5,736 nucleotides of DNA. Origin: Candidatus Poseidoniaceae archaeon. Its GTDB lineage: Archaea; Thermoplasmatota; Poseidoniia; Poseidoniales; Poseidoniaceae. How positions within the stretch are numbered: position 1 is the stretch's first letter; each line of letters begins with the position of its first letter. Both the position numbers and the translations under genes were made by a program. Below the pieces are notes generated by a model. The model saw only the letters and a list, made by a program, of their open reading frames with translations. It was not told the DNA's origin and searched no databases. This document shows, in pieces, positions 1 to 4,245 of this stretch. The DNA is taken from NCBI GenBank assembly GCA_023254445.1, contig JALRLN010000042.1:4807-10542 (forward strand), read 5' to 3'.

Positions 1-486
1 TCGAGCCGCCGTGCTGGTGCGGTAGACCTCCGTGAACGAGCCGGTCACGTCGTGGCTGAAGGACATGAAGGCCAAGATCATGCTCAGCATCGTTACCGTT
101 GTCCACACCGGAATGCTCGACCGGATGAGCAAGAAATGGCGTTCCATGTCCAACGTGCCGTCTTCGCTTGCCTCGGGTGAGGCGAGTTCCATGAGGATGT
201 AGAAGCCGCCAGCAAGCAGGGTCAAAGCGAGGGTGGAGAAAGGTGACAATTCCACCGTCGGTTCGTCGTACGCAACGTTCCACTTGTAGAAAGCGTGCCA
301 GGTGAGGCTGACGATGGCGATGAGCAGGAGGATCCACATCGTCAGCATCCAGTGCAGACGGGGGCGCTCTGGCCCGTTCAGCACGGCGCGCTCCTCGACG
401 ATGGAACCCAGAGAGATGAACAAGCGCGACATCCCGATGCCGGTGATCAGGACGTACGACACCGTGAGGTACTCGAAATTGTCCAT
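1..486 (-). CDS. multi-pass membrane protein of unknown function (3' end beyond window)
   Basis: The frame opens with ATG at 486 (MDNFEYLTVSYVLITGIG...) and stays open to base 1, giving 162 visible residues and no stop, so the C-terminus is missing. Four hydrophobic segments are visible at about residues 7-28, 46-68, 83-103 and 125-144. A basic/acidic loop (EERAVLNGPERPR) lies between the first two, and an acidic loop (SPEASEDGTLDMER) between the third and fourth. The pattern recalls bacterial six-helix hypothetical membrane proteins with an HW at the start of helix 2, but I cannot name a family or function. It lies 79 bp downstream of the RNase HI stop in the same direction, so co-transcription is possible but not assured. 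No good Shine-Dalgarno precedes the ATG; a weak AT-containing stretch (TTGAAATC, about 507-515) lies 21-29 nt upstream. The reading as a membrane protein is firm; the role is unknown. Confidence 0.8.
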   Translation of the reverse strand, partial: MDNFEYLTVSYVLITGIGMSRLFISLGSIVEERAVLNGPERPRLHWMLTMWILLLIAIVSLTWHAFYKWNVAYDEPTVELSPFSTLALTLLAGGFYILMELASPEASEDGTLDMERHFLLIRSSIPVWTTVTMLSMILAFMSFSHDVTGSFTEVYRTSTAAR

Positions 487-549
487 GGGCGGGGAACCGA
501 ACGTTGGATTTCAAGCAATGGGCAATGGTCCTCGCAACGGACCACAGAC

Positions 550-569
550 CTGAGGTAAAGGCGCCTCAG
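550..569 (-). repeat. 6-bp inverted repeat over the RNase HI stop codon
   Basis: CTGAGG (550-555) and CCTCAG (564-569) are exact inverted copies around an 8-nt loop, and the right arm contains the RNase HI stop (566-568). As RNA it could form a small hairpin at the end of the message. There is no adjacent T-tract on the transcribed strand, so calling it a terminator would be speculative. The rest of the 487-565 gap shows nothing convincing. Confidence 0.35.
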
Positions 570-1105
570 CGTTGCCCGGGCTTCCAGAAACTGAGCGGTT
601 CAGGGGCTTCTCCTGCTGCACAGCGGCCTGCGAGGTGGTCTGCCCGTTCGTTCCAGCGGTGCCCACGGTGCGCACGCACGTGCTCCCACGCAAGCGGTCG
701 CTGCCGCTGCACCTCGTTCCACAGCGCCTGCAGCCGAGCGACCAACGCCCGGTTCGCTTTGGGCTTCCAGGTGCCGTCGGCAAGGTTGCCCGCGTAGGTT
801 GAATCAGCACGGATGAGGACGCCCCCGTCGTCGGGTTGCTGAAGCACCCAACGCAGGGCATGGGCGAAGGCGCTGAGTTCGGCCGTGTTGTTCGACCCGA
901 CTTCCGCACCGAGGTAGCCTTCTGCATCCGCATCGGTCACCACCGGTCCGGCATCTTCGTGGACGAGGTCCCCAGACCCCCGACCGAGGCCGTCGTCGTT
1001 GACGACCACGACAAGCCCCCACGCCGCAGGCGTGCTGGCGTCCACGTTCTGGTTGCCAAGGCAGGACCCGTCGACGTACACGGTCCAGGTCGGTGCGGCC
1101 TCCAT
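566..1105 (-). CDS. rnhA: ribonuclease HI
   Basis: This is an RNase HI-type endonuclease, which cuts the RNA strand of RNA-DNA hybrids (R-loops, primers, misincorporated ribonucleotides). From the ATG at 1105 it has 179 residues. The DEDD catalytic set is all visible: D12 in YVDGS, E76 in NNTAELSA, D101 in RADSTYA and D156 in NERADHLA. The loop histidine H146 sits in RAHRGH, ten residues before the last Asp as in the E. coli enzyme. A longer insertion than usual (about residues 36-68, Gly/Asp-rich) separates the first strands from the NNTAEL helix. The open frame reaches a TTG at 1129, which would overlap gcvH by 11 nt and add eight residues. I prefer ATG 1105 because it leaves 13 nt after the gcvH stop and puts the first beta strand right after the Met. 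It is probably co-transcribed with gcvH. The family is very secure; the exact start is less so. Confidence 0.93.
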   Translation of the reverse strand: MEAAPTWTVYVDGSCLGNQNVDASTPAAWGLVVVVNDDGLGRGSGDLVHEDAGPVVTDADAEGYLGAEVGSNNTAELSAFAHALRWVLQQPDDGGVLIRADSTYAGNLADGTWKPKANRALVARLQALWNEVQRQRPLAWEHVRAHRGHRWNERADHLAGRCAAGEAPEPLSFWKPGQR

Positions 1106-1118
1106 CGCCGCCCACCGC

Positions 1119-1502
1119 TCACTCGCCAAGCATCGCTGCGTAGGCCGCGGCGTCCATCAGGCCGTCAAGGGCGCTCATGTCCTCCAGACGCATGCGGACG
1201 ATCCACCCCTCCCCGTACGGGTCGGTGTTCATCAGTTCGGGAGCGTCCTCAAGGGCCATGTTCACGTCAACGATCTCGCCGGCAAGGGGCGCGAAAATTG
1301 GGGAGGCGGACTTGACGGATTCGACAACAGCAAACTCGCCCATGTCGCCGACGTTGTCGCCTTCGCCGGGCAGTTCGATGTAGACGATGTCGGTCAGTGC
1401 GTCCTGGGCGTGGTCCGTGATGCCGATGGCGACGAGGTCGCCCTCGACGCGCAGCCATTCGTGCTCAGGGGTGTAACGGAGGTCGGCCGGAATCTCGCTC
1501 AT
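1119..1502 (-). CDS. gcvH: glycine cleavage system H protein (lipoyl carrier)
   Basis: GcvH carries the methylamine intermediate on a lipoyl arm between the P, T and L proteins of the cytoplasmic glycine cleavage complex. The 127-residue product has the normal family length and is recognisable throughout: TPEHEWLRVEGD near the N-terminus, IGITDHAQDALTDIVYIELP (27-46), the lipoylation motif VESVKSAS with the modified lysine at K64, APLAGEIVDVN (71-81), and NTDPYGEGWI (91-100). The usual Gly of LGDIVY is Thr here (LTDIVY), a minor change. No P, T, L or lipoate-ligase gene lies in this window, so the partners must be elsewhere. The start is ATG 1502, preceded by a GGAG at 7-nt spacing and a hairpin (1511-1529). 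The stop is 13 nt before the preferred RNase HI start. The upstream gene is a small membrane protein ending 53 nt away. Confidence 0.97.
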   Translation of the reverse strand: MSEIPADLRYTPEHEWLRVEGDLVAIGITDHAQDALTDIVYIELPGEGDNVGDMGEFAVVESVKSASPIFAPLAGEIVDVNMALEDAPELMNTDPYGEGWIVRMRLEDMSALDGLMDAAAYAAMLGE

Positions 1503-1510
1503 GGTCTCAC

Positions 1511-1529
1511 TCCGCCCTCCACGGGCGGA
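1511..1529 (-). promoter_or_regulatory. hairpin in the gcvH 5' leader overlapping its ribosome binding site
   Basis: Seven exact complementary bases (TCCGCCC at 1511-1517, GGGCGGA at 1523-1529) flank a 5-nt loop. In the minus-strand RNA the hairpin ends 8 nt before the gcvH AUG. The purine-rich GGAGG and GGAG segments that could serve as Shine-Dalgarno lie partly in its loop and 3' arm. Folding could therefore limit initiation, or the hairpin may be incidental in GC-rich DNA. There is no T-tract, so a terminator is less likely. The structure is seen directly; the regulatory role is inferred. Confidence 0.4.
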
Positions 1530-1555
1530 CGTGGTTCAAGAACACACCGAAGGGC

Positions 1556-1897
1556 TCAGGCCTCCTCGTCGAGGGCGGAACGAAGCGCGTCAGCCTCGAG
1601 CCGGGCCCACGCACGGCTGCTCTGTTCGTCCTTCTCGAGGTCGGCCATCTCCTGCTGGAGCCTCACCTCCATCGCAGCATCGCCTTCGTCGGGAAAGAGC
1701 CGCAGCATCGCGGCCGAGCGCTGCCCGAGCGCGACCCCCGCCAGCATCAGGACGACGCCGAGCAGCAGGATGGCCGTCCCGCTGCCATCCCCAACCACCG
1801 TCGTGCGGCCGGATTGGAGGCCCATGGCCCATGCGAAGAGCACCGCGGCACCGCCGCCCATAAGGAGGCGCTGCGCTGCGCGGGCCGGCGGCATCAT
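1556..1897 (-). CDS. small two-helix membrane protein, unknown function
   Basis: The product has 113 residues and starts with a double ATG (1897, 1894). Two hydrophobic stretches, about residues 10-27 and 41-58, are joined by a short polar loop (QSGRTTVVGDGSG). After residue 59 comes a soluble tail of about 55 residues, rich in Glu, Asp, Arg and Ala, that should be helical and may form a coiled coil (about 73-110). The hairpin-plus-tail shape suggests a scaffold or partner-binding protein, with the tail probably cytosolic because of its Arg and acid content. There are no catalytic motifs or cysteines. The start is fixed by an in-frame TGA (the stop of the upstream NTPase gene) with no other start codon in between. 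The gene sits 39 nt after the NTPase stop and 53 nt before gcvH, so it may be mid-operon. I do not recognise the family. Confidence 0.75.
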   Translation of the reverse strand: MMPPARAAQRLLMGGGAAVLFAWAMGLQSGRTTVVGDGSGTAILLLGVVLMLAGVALGQRSAAMLRLFPDEGDAAMEVRLQQEMADLEKDEQSSRAWARLEADALRSALDEEA

Positions 1898-1936
1898 GCC
1901 GATGGCGTGGCGGGGCCGGTCTTCAACGTGGTGCGC

Positions 1937-2518
1937 TCAGTAGGTCTCGCGCATCAGCTTGTGGATCTTGTACGGCAGCAGCGCACGGTTGACGGGCGTG
2001 ACCTCGAGGATACGGCCGTCGTCGCGGCGACGGATGTCCTGCAGCAGAGGGTGACGGCTCTTCTTGTGCAGGGTCAAGAGGGTGGGCTTGTCCACCTCGA
2101 GCACGCTGCGGACGGCTTCGACGTAGGCTTCGGATTCGACCGTGAACTTCCCGATCTCGTCGATGACGATGACTTCGGCCTCGTCGCGGGCCCGCATGAG
2201 GGCAGGGACAGCAATGCGTTCGATCTCGGCGAGGTCCAAACCCAAGCCAAGCACGCGCAACCGGTCGTCGTTGGAGCGGTGAGCGATGATCGCTTCCTCT
2301 TCCGTGACGATGTCAATGAGGCGGTAGCCCATCCGCTCGCTTCCTTCGAGGATCGGCTCCATGCGCAAACCGGCGATGAGGAGGGTGTTTGGGTCACCGC
2401 CGCGCATCCGCAGTTCCCGCTGACGCTCGTCAACGAGCATCTCGAGCACCTTGCCCATCACGGCGGACTTGCCGGAACGGGGAAGGCCGGTGATGCCAAT
2501 CTTCGGATGAAGGCCCAT
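1937..2518 (-). CDS. THEP1-family nucleoside-triphosphatase
   Basis: This P-loop NTPase resembles the archaeal/thermophilic THEP1 family (NTPase_1), whose characterised members slowly hydrolyse ATP, GTP and other NTPs; the biological role is unsettled. The 193-residue length matches the family. Walker A is GLPRSGKS (11-18) and Walker B is VIVIDEIGKF (116-125), with D120/E121 and the family's DEIGK signature. The middle has an IAGLRMEPILEG stretch and a GYRLIDI strand (64-70), and the C-terminus has the HPLLQDI and VTPVNR segments typical of the family. The frame is open back to 2635, but ATG 2518 is chosen for three reasons: the P-loop strand begins right there, GGAAGGTG lies 7 nt upstream, and the TATA box falls inside the longer version, which so could not be translated from that promoter's transcript. 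In family members Walker A often reads GKTT; here it is GKSA. The protein is probably cytosolic. Confidence 0.92.
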   Translation of the reverse strand: MGLHPKIGITGLPRSGKSAVMGKVLEMLVDERQRELRMRGGDPNTLLIAGLRMEPILEGSERMGYRLIDIVTEEEAIIAHRSNDDRLRVLGLGLDLAEIERIAVPALMRARDEAEVIVIDEIGKFTVESEAYVEAVRSVLEVDKPTLLTLHKKSRHPLLQDIRRRDDGRILEVTPVNRALLPYKIHKLMRETY

Positions 2519-2525
2519 GATGAAG

Positions 2526-2533
2526 CACCTTCC
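2526..2533 (-). promoter_or_regulatory. Shine-Dalgarno deciding the THEP1 start
   Basis: The minus strand reads GGAAGGTG 7 nt before ATG 2518. It contains AGGTG, complementary to the conserved 3' end of archaeal 16S rRNA. It supports 2518 as the start over the longer open frame. Confidence 0.6.
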
Positions 2534-2564
2534 CGAAGCGAGTACGGTGAAATGGGTGGTTCCT

Positions 2565-2573
2565 GATATAAAC
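2565..2573 (-). promoter_or_regulatory. archaeal TATA box for the THEP1 NTPase gene
   Basis: GTTTATATC on the minus strand is a near-ideal archaeal TATA element in an otherwise GC-rich stretch. With the usual spacing of about 25 nt, transcription would start near 2543 and give a leader of roughly 25 nt before ATG 2518, enough for the observed Shine-Dalgarno. The bases just upstream (GGGTAGG) are not a strong purine/A-rich BRE. It is the only clear TATA box in the window and the main reason to call the source archaeal. It may drive the whole NTPase, membrane protein, gcvH and rnhA run. Confidence 0.75.
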
Positions 2574-2597
2574 CCTACCCCATAAGCATCCACCGTG

Positions 2598-2610
2598 ACC
2601 GGAATCCGGT
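2598..2610. promoter_or_regulatory. 13-bp perfect dyad (ACCGGAATCCGGT), candidate operator
   Basis: Two exact 6-bp half-sites (ACCGGA/TCCGGT) surround one central base. The dyad starts just after the upstream TerB-like stop and is centred about 35 bp upstream of the TATA box, or about 60 bp before the predicted transcript start. That is a plausible site for a dimeric archaeal activator. It could instead form a tiny hairpin at the end of the upstream message. The symmetry is seen; the regulatory role is inferred. Confidence 0.4.
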
Positions 2611-2612
2611 AA

Positions 2613-3032
2613 TCATGAGGCTTGGCCGCCGACACCTGCGGCCCACATCAGGCCATCCTCAACCCATTGGAAGATGGCGTTGAGCAAGGAGGGCTCGAGG
2701 CCTGCTTCAGCACACATGGACTTCAGAAGGGCCACTTCGTCGTCGTCGTAGGCTCCATCGACCGCGGCAACGTAGGCCGCAAGGTGCAGGAGAAGCACAT
2801 GATGCTCAGGGGCAATCGACGCCAGGGCGCCTGCCCACACGGGGGGCTCGAGGAGTTGGTTTCGGAGCGCGTTTCGCGCTTCGGGGTGCAGCATGGCGGC
2901 CCCCATGATGGCTTCCAAGCAGGCCGCTTCTTCGGCCACCACGGCACCGTCCGCAGCCGCGACGGCAATCAACACCTCAAGCATCGCATGACGTTGCTCG
3001 GCCGGGACGGCCGCCAGTGGAACATGAAGCAC
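2613..3032 (-). CDS. TerB-like (tellurite-resistance-B fold) helical protein, second of tandem pair
   Basis: This 139-residue, mostly helical protein carries two copies of the acidic TerB signature: ADGAVVAEE (27-35) and VDGAYDDDE (91-99), each inside an alpha-helical repeat. TerB-like domains are thought to bind divalent metal through these acids and to act as adaptors, often near membranes or stress systems; their biochemistry is poorly defined. From D92 to W130 it aligns without gaps to the neighbouring gene's product (14 of 39 identical by eye), including a C-terminal W-x-E-x-G-x-x-W motif. No signal peptide or membrane helix is evident. The start is taken as GTG 3032, 4 nt after the stop of the upstream paralogue, implying translational coupling; ATG 2984 (residue 17) is an alternative that keeps both repeats. 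It ends before the NTPase promoter. Confidence 0.75.
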   Translation of the reverse strand: MLHVPLAAVPAEQRHAMLEVLIAVAAADGAVVAEEAACLEAIMGAAMLHPEARNALRNQLLEPPVWAGALASIAPEHHVLLLHLAAYVAAVDGAYDDDEVALLKSMCAEAGLEPSLLNAIFQWVEDGLMWAAGVGGQAS

Positions 3033-3036
3033 GCAA

Positions 3037-3492
3037 TCACGCCAGTTCGTTGAGAAGGGCGAAGCCCTCGTTCATCCACGCAAAGCCACGCTCGGTCCAT
3101 GCGAGCAACTGGTCGACCGCGTCATGACGCAAGCCCAAGTGAACGGCGATCTCGTCCAAGGTGGCGCGTTCGTCGTCGTCAACGTTGCCGTCGGCAGCGG
3201 CCATCAGCACGGAATCGCGAAGGGCGAGTCGCCCTGCTTCAGGACCAAGGCCTTCGAGGCATTCCCGCAGGCTCGGAGGGGATTTCAGGGCCGCACGGAT
3301 CTCCTTGCGCTGGTTCGGGGAGAGCAGGGCGGTGCCGAGGCGTTGCTCAAACATGGCCATTTCATCGATGGTCAATTCGTCGTCCACGCGCGTCATGAAG
3401 GCCAGAAGTTTCGCGTAGGCGAAGCGCTCGGCTTGCGGCAGCTTGTGCAAGGTGTCGGGGAGCATTGCACCCCACCGCGCACCGCCGTTCAT
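3037..3492 (-). CDS. TerB-like (tellurite-resistance-B fold) helical protein, first of tandem pair
   Basis: This is a 151-residue helical protein. The second half has a well-formed TerB motif, AAADGNVDDDE (98-108), followed by the helix ATLDEIAVHLGL. The first half has a degenerate copy, RVDDELTIDE (35-44), so the protein appears internally duplicated. It ends with WTERGFAW (132-139), the same W-x-E-x-G-x-x-W motif as its downstream neighbour. Metal binding is expected of the family but unproven, and the partner is unknown. The start is ATG 3492, inside a GTTCATGAAC palindrome, with a GGAGGT 14 nt upstream, which is long spacing. ATG 3465 (residue 10), preceded by GGTGGGGTG, is a credible alternative. 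It faces the glutaredoxin gene across 48 bp, and no TATA box is visible on its side. Confidence 0.75.
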   Translation of the reverse strand: MNGGARWGAMLPDTLHKLPQAERFAYAKLLAFMTRVDDELTIDEMAMFEQRLGTALLSPNQRKEIRAALKSPPSLRECLEGLGPEAGRLALRDSVLMAAADGNVDDDERATLDEIAVHLGLRHDAVDQLLAWTERGFAWMNEGFALLNELA

Positions 3493-3496
3493 GAAC
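3487..3496. repeat. GTTCATGAAC palindrome over the TerB-like start codon
   Basis: An exact 10-bp palindrome containing the minus-strand ATG (3490-3492), at one edge of the divergent intergenic region. It could be an operator half of a shared regulatory region or chance. Confidence 0.3.
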
Positions 3497-3540
3497 TCAG
3501 CGGCATACCTCCATCAGGAAGGGGCCTCCGGAGGGGGAGC
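3493..3540. promoter_or_regulatory. 48-bp divergent intergenic region with back-to-back ribosome binding sites
   Basis: It separates the minus-strand TerB-like pair from the plus-strand glutaredoxin/DUF2237 pair. It holds GGAGG at 3530-3534 (6 nt before the glutaredoxin ATG), GGAGGT on the minus strand (3512-3507), and a perfect 10-bp palindrome CCTCCGGAGG (3525-3534) that contains the plus-strand Shine-Dalgarno. No TATA box is visible here, so the promoters are weak, unusual, or lie inside the coding regions. Confidence 0.45.
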
Positions 3541-3867
3541 ATGGCGCAGCCGGAGGTCGAGGTGTGGAGCCGGGCCAACTGCCCGGCCTGCACGGCCGCG
3601 AAACGGACCTTGGACGGGTTGGACGTCAAGTGGACCGAACGGCGGGCGGACAAGGATGCGGCCCATCAACGGCGATTTCAACGGGTCACCAATGGCGCAC
3701 GCACGGTCCCTCAAATCGTAATCGACGGCACCTGCATCGGTGGCATGGACGACCTGCGTTCGTTGGTGCGTTCCGGCCAGTTCCATGCGCTGCTCGGCCG
3801 TGAACCCCCTGCCCCACGCCGGCGACGGTGGGCGTTCTGGCGGCGTGACGAGGCTCAAAACCCCTGA
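3541..3867 (+). CDS. glutaredoxin (CPAC active site) with basic C-terminal tail
   Basis: This small dithiol oxidoreductase of the glutaredoxin/thioredoxin fold reduces disulfides or mixed disulfides in the cytoplasm, using glutathione or another low-molecular-weight thiol or reductase. The 108-residue product has the redox pair C14-P-A-C17 after the first strand (VEVWSRANCPAC), the cis-proline in TVPQIVIDG (P57) and the GGMDDL segment (67-72) that contacts glutathione in classical members. A third cysteine, C65 (DGTCIGG), could allow regulatory disulfides. The last 20 residues, after the usual fold, form an Arg/Trp-rich tail (RRRRWAFWRR), which is unusual and may bind nucleic acid, membrane or a partner. 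The start is ATG 3541 with GGAGG 6 nt upstream; the open frame extends upstream only antisense to the TerB-like gene. It is followed after 15 nt by a DUF2237 gene, probably one transcript. Confidence 0.9.
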   Translation: MAQPEVEVWSRANCPACTAAKRTLDGLDVKWTERRADKDAAHQRRFQRVTNGARTVPQIVIDGTCIGGMDDLRSLVRSGQFHALLGREPPAPRRRRWAFWRRDEAQNP

Positions 3868-3889
3868 GGTCCACCATCGACCATGGACC
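3868..3889 (+). repeat. inverted repeat enclosing the DUF2237 start codon
   Basis: GGTCCA (3868-3873) and TGGACC (3884-3889) are exact inverted copies around a 10-nt loop, with the ATG of the downstream gene (3883-3885) at the loop/stem edge. As RNA this could hide the start codon and make translation depend on ribosomes arriving from the glutaredoxin gene. The arms are short, so chance is possible. Confidence 0.3.
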
Positions 3890-4245
3890 CATCAAAAAAC
3901 GTGCTCGGTGGCCCGCTCGACACCTGCTCGACGGAGCCCCTGACCGGCTGGTACCGCGACGGATGCTGCAACACGGACGGCACCGACCGTGGCCTCCACA
4001 CGGTGTGCGCCGTTGTGAACGAAGCCTTCCTCGCACACGCCAAAGCGCAAGGCAACGACCTTGTCACGCCTGCCCAGCAGTTTGGGTTCCCGGGGCTCGT
4101 TCCCGGCGACCGCTGGTGCGTGTGCGCAGGCACGTGGTTGCGAGCAGCCAACGAGGGGCAAGGCTGTCCCGTGGACCTTGAAGCCACGCACGAGCGAACC
4201 CTCGAGGTGGTGCCCCTCGAGGTGCTGGAACTGCACGCGCTGTGA
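3883..4245 (+). CDS. DUF2237 family cysteine-rich protein
   Basis: This is a 120-residue protein of the conserved DUF2237 family, recognised by its ordered motifs: NVLGGPLDTCSTEPLTGWYR (6-25), DGCCNTD (26-32), GLHTVCAV (37-44), GNDLVTP (57-63), FGFPGLVPGDRWCVCA (67-82) and the C-terminal LEATHERTLE (99-108). The length is normal for the family. The cysteines at 15, 28, 29, 42, 79 and 81 fall in family motifs and suggest metal binding or a redox role; C95 lies outside them. The function is unknown. The start is ATG 3883, fitting the family N-terminus, 15 nt after the glutaredoxin stop. A GAGGT lies 12 nt upstream, a weak and distant Shine-Dalgarno. Placement behind a glutaredoxin supports thiol chemistry but does not prove it. 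Its stop directly abuts the stop of the opposing sugar dehydrogenase gene. It is soluble, with no signal peptide. Confidence 0.92.
   Translation: MDPSKNVLGGPLDTCSTEPLTGWYRDGCCNTDGTDRGLHTVCAVVNEAFLAHAKAQGNDLVTPAQQFGFPGLVPGDRWCVCAGTWLRAANEGQGCPVDLEATHERTLEVVPLEVLELHAL

Noticed and set aside
999..1943. 314-residue plus-strand open frame
   Set aside because: It lies antisense to gcvH, rnhA and the small membrane protein gene, all with clear family motifs or topology. Its translation is Arg/Ser/Pro-rich with no domain, typical of a high-GC shadow.
1814..2566. 250-residue plus-strand open frame
   Set aside because: It is antisense to the THEP1 NTPase gene, which has intact Walker motifs and a promoter. 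The translation shows no recognisable motif.
2519..2635. 39-residue N-terminal extension of the THEP1 NTPase
   Set aside because: It would contain the TATA box and overlap the upstream stop, and family members start near the P-loop strand.
3445..3470. Inverted repeat GTGCAA/TTGCAC with 14-nt spacer
   Set aside because: It lies within the TerB-like coding region, with short arms and a long loop, and is likely chance.
4199..4225. Direct repeat CCCTCGAGGTG, two copies 15 bp apart
   Set aside because: It is in frame within the DUF2237 gene and encodes the family C-terminal LEVVPLEV segment, so it is explained by codon reuse.
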